This document shows, one piece after another, positions 25,047 to 33,171 of a DNA stretch of 39,909 nucleotides. The stretch covers positions 1-39,909 of the forward strand of contig JAZUKH010000034.1 in assembly GCA_045643185.1 (NCBI GenBank), in the 5' to 3' direction. The stretch's first letter is position 1. The number at the start of each line of letters is the position of its first letter. Origin of the DNA: RGIG464 sp045643185 (lineage in GTDB: Bacteria; Myxococcota_A; Bradymonadia; UBA4248). Position numbers and translations under genes: made by a program. Below the pieces are notes generated by a model. It made no database searches. It saw only the letters and a program-made list of their open reading frames with translations, and was not told the origin of the DNA.

Positions 25047-26246
25047 TTATTCGAACAAAGCGCCTTCCAGCAAACGCAGCACGTCCATCGTGCGAACGAA
25101 GCTGTTCGCATTGGCCAGTTTTGCGGCATGACTCCACGCATCGCGCAACGACTCGTCGTTGGTCTCAATGCCAAGGTCATCCAGCACACCGTGGATCATG
25201 GCACCACGTATGCGCAACGACTCACAAAGTTCATCCCACGCGTCCACGAGCGCGTGCACGCGCGAACGCACAAACTGACGCGCTTCATAGGACTCGTCCA
25301 AACAACTCAACCATCGGCGATCGACCTCGTCGCCGATCAAGATCTGATTGACGGAACGTTTATAAATCTCGGCAGGCAACTGATGAGACGCGCAGTCGTC
25401 CGGGTCGATCTCGAGCGACTCGACCTCGACAAACACGTCAATGAGGTGCGCAAGCATGGCCGCGTGGTCATACACCGTCGTCGGCACGTGCTGCGAACAT
25501 GCTTCGTCATAGGCCATTACGAAGTCTAGCGACGAGTCATAGCCAAGTGCCGCGCGCGCTGCTGCAAGCCACGCGTACCCTTCACAAAGCTCTGACACGG
25601 TCTCATCAGACGTCGCGGTCACGCCGCGCAACGACTCGATCTCGCCGATCGCCGTTTTCACACCCCGTGTGACCGGGCGACCCAGTGCCTCGCAAAGATG
25701 GGCTTCAATCAAAAACGCATCCGCATAGATCTCCAACGACGCGGTCTTTTCGCGCCAGTCACCGGGACTCATCGTGCGGATCTGAGCCAGATCGAAATAC
25801 ATCGCCACGATCGAACAACCGCGTTCTGCCGAAACCTCATTAAACAGAGTTCGAGAAGGCATGTCTTTCAACACCGCCATCGCTTTGGCGATGCCGGCTT
25901 TAACGCCGCTCACACGCGCAGCACGAAGTAACGATTCATCCCCCAATGATACGATGAGCGCTGCCCCAGACGTCGCTCCGATCGCATTCGTGATCTGAGC
26001 CGCATACGATTCCACCGACTTCACGCAAAGACAATACGACGCTTCGACACCATGCAGAGAAAGTGACTTCAAAAGTCGATTCTCAACGTAGTCGCGATAC
26101 GTCATGTCCGTCACCACAACCACTTTGGCGCCGGCACACACGTCCATCACCGTCGCATCAAAATGCTCAAGGATCTCCGGCTCAAAACCGATCCGCTCAA
26201 TGCCGGACGCGCCTGACTGCTTTTTCAAGAAATCGCTCAGATTCAT
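25047..26246 (-). CDS. Divergent iron-alcohol-dehydrogenase / glycerol-1-phosphate-dehydrogenase-like protein
   Basis: 399 residues; AAGGAG 5 nt before ATG 26246. An N-terminal nucleotide-binding-like half has KVVVVTDMTYRDYVENRLLK (41-60) and ALIVSLGDESLLRAA (96-110), positioned like the NAD-binding strand-loop of the Fe-ADH/dehydroquinate-synthase-like superfamily. SPGDWREKTAS (160-170) resembles the GxGDxxxK landmark of that group. The C-terminal half is helical (CEGYAWLAAARAALG, DHAAMLAHLIDVF). The classic GGGSxxD loop is changed to GDESLL and metal His residues are not clear, so it may be a non-catalytic or altered relative. Assignment is by pattern only. Single gene, flanked by repeats downstream. 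Confidence 0.5.
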   Translation of the reverse strand: MNLSDFLKKQSGASGIERIGFEPEILEHFDATVMDVCAGAKVVVVTDMTYRDYVENRLLKSLSLHGVEASYCLCVKSVESYAAQITNAIGATSGAALIVSLGDESLLRAARVSGVKAGIAKAMAVLKDMPSRTLFNEVSAERGCSIVAMYFDLAQIRTMSPGDWREKTASLEIYADAFLIEAHLCEALGRPVTRGVKTAIGEIESLRGVTATSDETVSELCEGYAWLAAARAALGYDSSLDFVMAYDEACSQHVPTTVYDHAAMLAHLIDVFVEVESLEIDPDDCASHQLPAEIYKRSVNQILIGDEVDRRWLSCLDESYEARQFVRSRVHALVDAWDELCESLRIRGAMIHGVLDDLGIETNDESLRDAWSHAAKLANANSFVRTMDVLRLLEGALFE

Positions 26247-26399
26247 GCTCGCTCCTTAACCAATAAAAAACTGTTCGAGCATTTTACAACATTCCCCCTC
26301 CCCTGTATTCAATTTTTTTACCGTACCTTTCCAACCCAGCGACACAAATTTGATTTATTCCACTGTATCTTAGCTATATCATACGCGCCGTTTGGTTTT

Positions 26400-26421
26400 T
26401 TCACGCGAACCAACGCGTGAA
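26400..26421 (+). promoter_or_regulatory. Hairpin in the dus leader
   Basis: TTCACGCG (26400-26407), loop aaccaa, CGCGTGAA (26414-26421). It masks an in-frame GTG (26417), which argues for the ATG at 26471 as start. The divergent region 26247-26399 has AT-rich tracts and no convincing promoter. Confidence 0.45.
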
Positions 26422-26470
26422 CGCAACCCAAAACGATAACTCAAAACCACCGAACAAACAGACCAGTTTT

Positions 26471-27490
26471 ATGAAAGATAACTTTATTCCTGCCCGCATC
26501 TTTATGGGAAGCGTCACGAACATTGCCAATCGACCGTGGCGACGACTCGTCACAGAACTTGGCGCCGAAGCCACTTTAAGCGAAATGGTCATCGCGCACT
26601 ACGCTTCAAAAGGCGGAAAACAAGACCTCGCCCTCATGCGGCGTGCAGATACTGAAAAATTCTTCGGCGTTCAACTCGTCGGCAACAAGGCTGAACAACT
26701 TGTCAAATCTGCGCGTTACGCCGTTCAACAGGGCGCCGATTTCATCGACTTCAACTGCGCATGCCCACACCAGTCCGTCATCTCACACGGCGCCGGCGCT
26801 AGCATGCTCAGACGACCCGAGATGATCGCCCAAATGCTCAATGCCATCAAAAATGCCGTCGATTGCCCTGTCACACTAAAAATCCGAAAGGGCTACGCCG
26901 AAGAAGATAACGTCGCGCAAGAGATCGTCCACATCGCTGAAGACTGCGGCGTCGCCGCCGTCTTCATTCACGCACGAACGCGCGCCGACCAGTACCGGGG
27001 ACTCAACGATTGGGAACTCATCGAATCCATCGCACAAAATTCAAAGATTCCTATCATCGGCTGCGGTGATCTGGCACACGGTTCAGACGTCATAAACAAA
27101 ATGAAAACGTCCGCCTGCGCCGGTTTTGCCCTCGCACGCGGTGCGCTCATGAAACCATGGATCTTTCAGGAGATCAAAAATGGCGCGCCCATGGATCCCT
27201 CGAGCGAAGAACGACTCGAGATCCTCAAAAAACTCGTCACCTATTCGCTCGACGACTTCGGACGCGACGAATACGGTTACAAACACGCACGCAAATTCCT
27301 CCATAACCAGCTCGTCTTCCTCAATCGATACATTCCGACGGGCGCCTACGGACGCGAATTACCAATGCAGGAACGCGAGGTGGCATGGACGCCGCGTGAC
27401 CCACTCGAAAAACTCATGAATTCCCAAAAAGTCGAAGATTTCGACGAACTGCTCCACCTCGCGGGGTTTGATGATACGACCAACGGCTAA
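26471..27490 (+). CDS. tRNA-dihydrouridine synthase (Dus family)
   Basis: 339 residues from ATG 26471; an upstream in-frame GTG (26417) would add 18 non-conserved residues and lies in a hairpin. Neither has a clear Shine-Dalgarno. The FMN-binding TIM barrel shows RIFMGSVTN at the start (family 'APMxGVTd'), FIDFNCACPHQSV with the active-site Cys of the N-x-x-CP motif, GAGASMLRRPEMI, LKIRKGY, FIHARTRADQYRGLNDWELI, GCGDL and ALARGALMKPWIFQEI. The enzyme reduces specific uridines of tRNA with NADPH. FxMGS in place of APMAG and the HxxSV stretch are less typical. The next gene starts inside its end. I do not assign DusA/B/C. Confidence 0.9.
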   Translation: MKDNFIPARIFMGSVTNIANRPWRRLVTELGAEATLSEMVIAHYASKGGKQDLALMRRADTEKFFGVQLVGNKAEQLVKSARYAVQQGADFIDFNCACPHQSVISHGAGASMLRRPEMIAQMLNAIKNAVDCPVTLKIRKGYAEEDNVAQEIVHIAEDCGVAAVFIHARTRADQYRGLNDWELIESIAQNSKIPIIGCGDLAHGSDVINKMKTSACAGFALARGALMKPWIFQEIKNGAPMDPSSEERLEILKKLVTYSLDDFGRDEYGYKHARKFLHNQLVFLNRYIPTGAYGRELPMQEREVAWTPRDPLEKLMNSQKVEDFDELLHLAGFDDTTNG

Positions 27491-29066
27491 TCACACCGAC
27501 CACGAAAGCGCCATAGCGCTTTCGTTAGATCCCCTGACCGTGTTTCTGGGACTCGCCACGGCCACCTTGGGACTCGTTATGCCCTACGGGCTCATGAAAG
27601 CCGTCGAAGGGCTGAACGCGGTCTCACTCGAACAAACGCTGCTGTGGACAGGCGTCGCGGCGGCCAGTCAGATCATATCCGGGCTATTAGCCTATGCGCT
27701 GCAGACGCGAGCCGCCACCGAGTGTCTCACGCTCGACCGACGTGTGCGAACCACACTGTTTCAACGCGCCATCGGCACCGACTTCGTGCGTCTGACAGAA
27801 GCCAGTCCCGCCAACTGGGCTGCGCGCATCATCTCGACGGCAAATAGCTACAAATCATGGCTAAACGCCTTATATAATGTCGCTTTACCGCTGCTCGTGA
27901 CCTCACTGGGCACCTGTGTCGTGCTTCTCTCACTCTCCTGGTCACTCGCCCTGATCTCGTTTGCGCTCCTACCACTCTGTGCCTTATTTTTTGCGGTGCT
28001 CCGTCGACGCGTACGAAACTCGTCACAACAGTATTTCGAGACCAACGAAGCCCAGTATCGAGCCTTTAACGAGTCGTTTCACGCACTCGTGCCCATGCGC
28101 GCACTTCACCGACAAAACTGGCTGACCGAACGCTTCGACCGCTGCTCAAAAGCCCTCGTCGATGCCGGTGTGCGCTATTACAAAACGCTGGCGCTGCAAC
28201 GTCCCGTCTTCGATCTGTTTCAGGCCCTCATCCTCGTCGCCCTCTTCGGCATCGGCGGCTATTTCGTCCTAAACGACCAGGCCACGCTCCCGCTCGTCAT
28301 CGGCTTTCAACTCTACCTGGCGCGCCTCTTCAACGTCATGCGCGCTTCGTCAACGCTCTATGCCTCGTTTCAAGAATTCGTCGAGGGTCGACAACGAGCG
28401 AATGAAATTCAACAATTTACTAAAACAGCCGAACCCAAATTTGATCACGCACAAGAACCAGAAATTTTACGTCTTGACCACGTTTCTTTTGCGTTCGGCG
28501 AACAGGTGATCTGGAACGACTTTTCGTTACGCCTGACAGCTGGTGAGCGCCACGCCATTTTGGCCCCCTCAGGACGAGGCAAAACCACATTGGCACGCCT
28601 CATTTTAGGGCTCTATCAACCCACGTCCGGCACCATTGCGCTTCCGAATGGCACCACTCAAACCATCGGTTTTGTGCCTCAAGAAAACTTTTTGATCACC
28701 GGCACCCTGCGCGAAAACATCGAATTTTTGAGCGGCAAACTCGCTCAAACCGATCTGGACGACCTTTGCGAGATCTGTGGTCTTACAGAACTGGCACAAC
28801 GACTTGGCAATGCCTCCATTGGTCAGTTCGGTCAAAAACTGAGTGGCGGCGAACAACGCCGCGTCATGCTCGCACGAGCCCTCGCCACGAACCCCAGCCT
28901 TCTCCTCATCGACCAGCTGACCTCTGACCTCGAACCCGTCCTCTGCGACTACATTTTTGAAACGCTCAAAACACGCCGTCCAAAACTAGGCATTCTCTAT
29001 TTTGGACATCGTTCGCCCTTTAACCAACAAACAAATGACGAACGTGCCCAAAATATCTCGGCGTAA
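27471..29066 (+). CDS. ABC transporter, fused membrane and ATPase domains
   Basis: 531 residues from ATG 27471, GGGG 4 nt upstream, overlapping dus by 20 nt. About six membrane segments lie in residues 20-295 (for example VFLGLATATLGLVMPYG, LISFALLPLCALFFAVL, LFQALILVALFGIGGYF). The ATPase domain from about 333 has Walker A APSGRGKTT (365-373, Lys371), Q-loop Gln404, signature LSGGEQ (457-462), Walker B LLLID (477-481) and H-loop His513. The residue after Walker B is Gln482, where active ABC proteins have the catalytic Glu. It should work as a homodimer of half-transporters, probably an exporter. The convergent peptide gene 6 nt past its stop may supply the cargo (inference). Confidence 0.85.
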   Translation: MIRPTANHTDHESAIALSLDPLTVFLGLATATLGLVMPYGLMKAVEGLNAVSLEQTLLWTGVAAASQIISGLLAYALQTRAATECLTLDRRVRTTLFQRAIGTDFVRLTEASPANWAARIISTANSYKSWLNALYNVALPLLVTSLGTCVVLLSLSWSLALISFALLPLCALFFAVLRRRVRNSSQQYFETNEAQYRAFNESFHALVPMRALHRQNWLTERFDRCSKALVDAGVRYYKTLALQRPVFDLFQALILVALFGIGGYFVLNDQATLPLVIGFQLYLARLFNVMRASSTLYASFQEFVEGRQRANEIQQFTKTAEPKFDHAQEPEILRLDHVSFAFGEQVIWNDFSLRLTAGERHAILAPSGRGKTTLARLILGLYQPTSGTIALPNGTTQTIGFVPQENFLITGTLRENIEFLSGKLAQTDLDDLCEICGLTELAQRLGNASIGQFGQKLSGGEQRRVMLARALATNPSLLLIDQLTSDLEPVLCDYIFETLKTRRPKLGILYFGHRSPFNQQTNDERAQNISA

Positions 29067-29072
29067 AAAGAC

Positions 29073-29243
29073 TTAATCGTCGTCGATCTCGCAAAAAACG
29101 CCGCCAGCCCCCGGACATCCCATATCCGGACGACCAGAGCCAGTACCACGAATGAGTGTATTCAACTTGCCGAGCGGCTGAACCGTCGGCTTTTCATAAG
29201 GCAAGCGAGTTTCTTTATTCTGTTCCGTTTGTTTCATTTCCAT
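29073..29243 (-). CDS. Putative RiPP precursor peptide with lasso-type leader
   Basis: 56 residues from ATG 29243, with AGGAAGG 6 nt upstream. The leader (about 1-33) contains LPYEKPTVQPLGKLNTLIRG, which fits the Y-x-x-P-x(4)-L-G-x-L-x-x-L pattern recognised by RRE domains in lasso and related RiPP precursors. The following TGSGRPDMGCPGAGGVFCE segment plus three Asp is Gly-rich with two Cys, unlike a folded protein. A lasso ring from Gly33 to Asp40 (8 residues) is geometrically possible, but the usual Thr at -2 is not in register, and no leader peptidase or cyclase gene is visible nearby. It is convergent with an ABC exporter whose stop is 6 nt away. Precursor identity is an inference; that the gene is real is well supported by SD and composition. 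Confidence 0.62.
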   Translation of the reverse strand: MEMKQTEQNKETRLPYEKPTVQPLGKLNTLIRGTGSGRPDMGCPGAGGVFCEIDDD

Positions 29244-29284
29244 AATTCACCTTCCTAAAACCCAACCCCTTCAAACGGTCGAGC

Positions 29285-29313
29285 CTTTTAGGATATTGCG
29301 AAACAAATATCAA
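29285..29313 (-). promoter_or_regulatory. Possible promoter of the peptide gene
   Basis: Minus strand: TTGATA (29308-29313), 17-nt spacer, TAAAAG (29285-29290), about 42 nt before the start. The -10 is poor. It lies after the hairpin that probably ends prmA transcription, so the peptide would have its own promoter. Confidence 0.35.
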
Positions 29314-29384
29314 GTTTCGAGACCGCGCTAGCGGCCCCCTGGTTACAACTCAGCCTAGCAAGCCTTGTCTGGTCAGAAATTCAA

Positions 29385-29426
29385 AATCTCAGCCGTAGCG
29401 AAGCCGAAGGCAAGCAGGCTGAGATT
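29385..29426 (-). terminator. Inverted repeat downstream of prmA
   Basis: AATCTCAGCC (29385-29394) and GGCTGAGATT (29417-29426) form a perfect 10-bp stem with a 22-nt loop, about 42 nt after the prmA stop. On the minus strand it is followed by TTTGAATTT, a weak T-rich tail. Confidence 0.5.
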
Positions 29427-29467
29427 GGGGCAAGCATAGCTAATAATCTGCAGGTCGCAACAAACGA

Positions 29468-30388
29468 CTAGGCTTCACGAATAAACGTGATCGAGCACCA
29501 TTCGCCCTTGATACGATGATCGATCGTGCGGATCTTAACGCCTTCATCTGTAAAAGCATGTTCGACTTCCTCGCGTTCTTCAGCCAGGATGCCCGACAAA
29601 ACGACTTTGCCGCCAATGCGACAAGCATTCTTGATGTCCTCTTTGAGCGCGCGAAGTACCGGTGAAATGATGTTGGCAACAACCAGGTCATATTTCTCTT
29701 CGACATCCCAAATATCGGTATCATCGAATTGAGCATCGACATGGTTGGCAGCACCGTTCTCTTTGCTGACATCAATACAGATCGGATCGTTGTCAACGCC
29801 ACGAACATTGGGGATCTGGCAAAGACAGGCTGCGATCGAAAGAATGCCGGAACCACAACCCACGTCAAGCAAAGACTGAACAGAGCCGTCAGCCGAGTTT
29901 TCGTCGATGGCCTGAATGCAGAGCTGCGTCGTTTCATGAAGCCCCGTGCCAAATGCCATACCGGGTTCAATGACGATGCACTGGCTGCCCGGCGCCGGCG
30001 TAAACTCACACCACGGCGTGCGGACGGCAATACGAGATGAGATCTGAGCCGGTTTGAACCAGGCTTTCCAGCCATCTTTCCACGATTCATCTTCGAACGT
30101 CTCACACGCCGTCGTGATCTCAATGTTCGAACGACGCGCCAACTGTTCGACCGCAGTACGAACTTCAGCCGCATAAACGCTCTGGTCAGCTTCAAAATAA
30201 CAAAGCAGACGTTTTTTACCCACTTCGATGTCCTTACCATCCATCGTCGTACTGTCCTGCTCGTTGATCGTAGCCGTGCCGTACGCATAAAGCGTTCCGT
30301 ACACGTCCTGTTCAAAAATACAGCTCTCGAAATTTTCATCCGTGGGCTCTGGGTAAGTAATCGTCAATCGAATCCAGCTTTCGCTCAT
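29468..30388 (-). CDS. prmA: Ribosomal protein L11 methyltransferase
   Basis: 306 residues from ATG 30388 (AGAGAG 5 nt upstream); the 18 codons upstream in frame are not used. The family hallmark PGMAFGTGLHETT (142-154) and the SAM-binding DVGCGSGILSIAA (175-187) are present, followed by VVANIISPVL (the N-I-x-x-P/L catalytic region). PrmA trimethylates ribosomal protein L11 on Lys and N-terminal Ala. The N-terminal domain (about 1-110) contacts the substrate. About 40 residues (including DSTTMDGKDIEVGKK) form a polar loop near the start, longer than in E. coli. It is transcribed toward the peptide gene but appears to end at a hairpin. Confidence 0.93.
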   Translation of the reverse strand: MSESWIRLTITYPEPTDENFESCIFEQDVYGTLYAYGTATINEQDSTTMDGKDIEVGKKRLLCYFEADQSVYAAEVRTAVEQLARRSNIEITTACETFEDESWKDGWKAWFKPAQISSRIAVRTPWCEFTPAPGSQCIVIEPGMAFGTGLHETTQLCIQAIDENSADGSVQSLLDVGCGSGILSIAACLCQIPNVRGVDNDPICIDVSKENGAANHVDAQFDDTDIWDVEEKYDLVVANIISPVLRALKEDIKNACRIGGKVVLSGILAEEREEVEHAFTDEGVKIRTIDHRIKGEWCSITFIREA

Positions 30389-30491
30389 TGTTTCTCTCTT
30401 ATAGTTGATGATTGGGATACCAAAACGCGCAAAACCGCACATAACGCGGCGTCTCGCGTATTACGAGTGATCGACTTGCCATATTATAATG

Positions 30492-30539
30492 GTTGCCATA
30501 ACGCGCGCGCTTCGCCAAGTTGTCATAACGCGCGCTTCG
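30492..30539. repeat. Pair of direct repeats in prmA-lipoprotein gap
   Basis: GTTGCCATAACGCGCGCGC plus TTCG (30492-30514) and GTTGTCATAACGCGCGC plus TTCG (30519-30539). This lies in the 350-bp divergent gap (30389-30738). A TATAAT-containing segment (30483-30490) precedes it, and I see no gene in the gap. Confidence 0.6.
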
Positions 30540-30628
30540 TCCCTCAAAAAAGAACGAACCGATCTAACATCATAACACGAAAGTCACACTTTACCCAAAT
30601 GCCTCACGCACAAATACCTTAATCCCAA

Positions 30629-30641
30629 AACAAGTTGTAAC
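30629..30641 (+). promoter_or_regulatory. AACAAGTTGTAAC motif, copy 1
   Basis: An exact 13-nt match to 34773-34785; each is upstream of a lipoprotein gene. The centre ACAA-g-TTGT is an odd palindrome, so a protein site is possible. Confidence 0.4.
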
Positions 30642-30669
30642 GTTTTACCCTGCTGACGGTGCGGTTTTG

Positions 30670-30699
30670 TTTACAAATCGGTCCAATTTGGACTAAACT
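30670..30699 (+). promoter_or_regulatory. Promoter of the DUF2914 lipoprotein gene with palindromic spacer
   Basis: TTTACA (30670-30675), 18-nt spacer, TAAACT (30694-30699). The spacer ends with the perfect inverted repeat GTCCAA-t-TTGGAC (30681-30693) directly against the -10, the classic place for a repressor or MerR-type site. Confidence 0.5.
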
Positions 30700-30738
30700 A
30701 TGCCGCCTTTTTTGAGGCCGATGTTTAAGGATTGGGAC

Positions 30739-31482
30739 ATGAAGCGTTTATTTGGACAGACCGCTCTTGGAGCGATGTTAGTGTGGATGATAACAGGCTT
30801 ATCGGCCTGCGAATCCCCCACGTGTCCATCGGCTGTGCCAGACTGTCCCGCATGTCCAGCCTGTGATCAGAACAACGTCACGCTTTCAAGCCTCGACAAT
30901 GCTTCCAGGGAACGGCTCAAAACCGAGATCATGGCTGAGATCAAAAATGACCTCATCGAACAATGGAAGACCGAGTGGCTCGCAAAACAACCCGTGCCCG
31001 AGATCGATCCAACGCCAGTCCTTCCAAACAGCGACGAAACGCCCAACGAGCCTGACGCTGACGACGAAAAACCTGTGCGACGCTCACATGCCTCCACTCG
31101 ACCACCATTGCCGCCCACACAGCCTGTCGAAAAAGACGAACGTGGCTTAAAAGTGATGCGACAAGTCCTATCGACCGAAATTTCCAGACGTTTACCGGTC
31201 GACGAACGCGAACAGTTCTCTATCGAAGACGCGTCTGTTTTCTGCTACGTCGAAATTTCGTCAAATTCAGAAATCGAGCGCGCCATTACGGTCAAATTTA
31301 CACATTCTACCGGACTGACACAATCCTACGAACTCCCCGTCGGACAAAGCCCAGCCTGGAGAACCTGGTCAAAACTCAATCTTACCTCCTCCATGACTGG
31401 TGCCTGGCTCTGCGAGATCTTTAACGAAGAAGGCGTTCTGCTCGCAAGCAAACCCTTCACGGTCAGCGACACCACGCCATAA
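30739..31482 (+). CDS. DUF2914-type lipoprotein
   Basis: 247 residues from ATG 30739, preceded by AAGGA 7 nt upstream; an ATG at 30700 is in frame but lacks a ribosome site and spoils the signal peptide. Lipobox GLSAC with Cys24, then a Cys-Pro rich stretch (CPSAVPDCPACPAC). A helical segment (about 44-75) and an acidic Pro linker lead to the C-terminal domain (about 135-247), which looks like DUF2914: EISRRLPVDEREQFSIEDAS, VKFTHSTG, WRTWSKLNL and GAWLCEIFNEEGVLL. Role unknown; such domains sit in envelope proteins. It should be anchored by the Lgt pathway, a member of which is encoded two genes downstream. Confidence 0.75.
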   Translation: MKRLFGQTALGAMLVWMITGLSACESPTCPSAVPDCPACPACDQNNVTLSSLDNASRERLKTEIMAEIKNDLIEQWKTEWLAKQPVPEIDPTPVLPNSDETPNEPDADDEKPVRRSHASTRPPLPPTQPVEKDERGLKVMRQVLSTEISRRLPVDEREQFSIEDASVFCYVEISSNSEIERAITVKFTHSTGLTQSYELPVGQSPAWRTWSKLNLTSSMTGAWLCEIFNEEGVLLASKPFTVSDTTP

Positions 31483-31506
31483 CAACCACGACCAGGCAAC
31501 ACACCC

Positions 31507-33042
31507 ATGTCTGATCGTTTGGAATCCAAGCGCATGTTCTTTAAAACTCAATACTGGCCAACGATTCTGAAAATGGCGATCCCCATCGTCATTGCCATGC
31601 TCACTCAGACGGCGATCAACATCCTTGACACCGTCATGGTCGGTTGGTTAGACCCCAGCTACGCCGTTGCCGGACAGGCTGCACTTGGCTTCTCCACGCC
31701 ACTCCTTTGGCTTTTTGGCGGCTTTTTGAGCGCGATCAGCATCGGCACGCTGGCGATCGTCGCGCGAAGACAGGGCGAAAATAACTACCAGTTTGCCGGC
31801 GCGGCACTGACCAATTCAGTCACCGTCGCCATCATCTCTTCGCTCGTCGTCGGTACACTCGCCTACTACTTCGTACCAAACATCTTCAGGCTCCTCATCG
31901 ACAACGATGCCGTCATCGCTTTCGGCGTGCCTTACGCACGCTACCGACTCCTCGGCATCCTCAGCATGGTCACGACGGCCGCCATCAAGTCCTTCTTTGA
32001 TGGCACAAACAAGACCTACGTCCACATGGTCGCCGCGATCGTCATGAACGTCGCCAACATCGTACTCAACTACTGCCTCATCTTCGGCGTTGGCCCCTTC
32101 CCCGAAATGAACGTCGCAGGTGCCGGATGCGCTTCACTCATCGCCACCTATATCGGTCTGGCGATCATGATCGGCTGGTCACTCCTGCCAAAGATCCGAA
32201 AACAGTACCGCGTCTATCGCCCCTCTGACCTCCACGCAAAGACCGCATGGGACATCATCCGAGTTTCCGTCCCCTCCGGATGCGCCAATATCTTCGTCAT
32301 GAGCGGCTTCCTCATCTTCTTCAAATTCGTTGGGCTGCTCGATGAAAAAGCCTCCGCCGACATGGTTTTGGGAACTTCGCCCTACGCCGGTGAAACTTTC
32401 CCGGCATGGCTCAACGCCCAGAATAACTTCCTAGACACCACACTCGGCACAAACGCGATCTGGAACAGCGATCTCTCCGTCGAACTCCTCAGCTCGACCC
32501 TCCCCGTCTATTCCTCGTCTTCCAACCTGCTCGTCTCGATCCTCAGCGTCACCTTCATGAGCGCCATGGCCTTCGGTACCGCTACGGCTTCGCTCGTCAG
32601 CCAGTCGCTCGGCAAAAAAGACCCAAAACTCGCCGAGACCTATGCCTACGAATCCGCAAAGATCGCCTCGATCCTCTTCATCGGGCTCGGCATATTCACC
32701 TTCTGCTGCTCTGAAATGATCGTCGGTTGGCTCTCAAGCGTCGATCCCGTCATCGAAGTTACCGCCAGCGTTTTACGCCTCCTCTCCGGCGCACTCTTCA
32801 TCGTCGCTTGTGCACTCATCTTCACCCAATCACTCTTCGGTGCCGGAAATACCAAATTCGTCATGTGCGTCGAATTCGTCCTGCACCTGCTCTGCCTCAT
32901 TCCCATTTCCTACCTCCTCGGCATCACGCTCGATCTCGGCATTCTGGGCATGTGGGGCGCCGTCATCCTCTACGCCGCTGCGCTCTGCACGATCATGTTC
33001 TGCAAGCTCAAAAACGGTTCGTGGAAGAAAATTCAGTTGTAG
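31507..33042 (+). CDS. MATE-family efflux transporter
   Basis: 511 residues with about twelve hydrophobic segments. The start (LKMAIPIVIAMLTQTAINILD, then TVMVGWLD) and the repeat-half motifs (AGAGCASLIATYIGLAIM; GTATASLVSQSLGKKDP; FGAGNTKF) match MATE/MatE domains, which export organic cations or drugs using H+ or Na+ gradients. Between TM7 and TM8 (about 278-340) is a polar insert (GTSPYAGETFPAWLNAQNNF...) longer than in NorM. ATG 31507 has no clear Shine-Dalgarno and starts 24 nt after the lipoprotein gene; transcription is probably shared. Confidence 0.9.
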   Translation: MSDRLESKRMFFKTQYWPTILKMAIPIVIAMLTQTAINILDTVMVGWLDPSYAVAGQAALGFSTPLLWLFGGFLSAISIGTLAIVARRQGENNYQFAGAALTNSVTVAIISSLVVGTLAYYFVPNIFRLLIDNDAVIAFGVPYARYRLLGILSMVTTAAIKSFFDGTNKTYVHMVAAIVMNVANIVLNYCLIFGVGPFPEMNVAGAGCASLIATYIGLAIMIGWSLLPKIRKQYRVYRPSDLHAKTAWDIIRVSVPSGCANIFVMSGFLIFFKFVGLLDEKASADMVLGTSPYAGETFPAWLNAQNNFLDTTLGTNAIWNSDLSVELLSSTLPVYSSSSNLLVSILSVTFMSAMAFGTATASLVSQSLGKKDPKLAETYAYESAKIASILFIGLGIFTFCCSEMIVGWLSSVDPVIEVTASVLRLLSGALFIVACALIFTQSLFGAGNTKFVMCVEFVLHLLCLIPISYLLGITLDLGILGMWGAVILYAAALCTIMFCKLKNGSWKKIQL

Positions 33043-33171
33043 CCGAATATTCTCGATAATTATTCACCTATTCCCTTCGGGCACCCACGGGGCTCCCTAT
33101 GGGGGCAAGACGATCTGCCCGTCGACGATTCACTCGCCGCGTTCATACGCCATCAAAACGGTTGATCTGCC

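Noticed and set aside
26417..29066. Lasso-peptide B or C enzymes near the precursor
   Set aside because: Neither the Dus protein nor the ABC transporter contains transglutaminase-like, RRE or asparagine-synthase motifs, so no complete lasso cluster can be claimed.
30700..30738. Upstream ATG extending the DUF2914 lipoprotein by 13 residues
   Set aside because: It overlaps the promoter region, lacks a ribosome site, and would place a charged stretch before a clean lipoprotein signal starting at 30739.
33063..33120. G/C-run palindrome-like stretch between the MATE and lgt genes
   Set aside because: CCCTTCGGG and nearby C/G runs pair only weakly and lack the CTATT/AATACG arms, so it was not counted in the repeat family.
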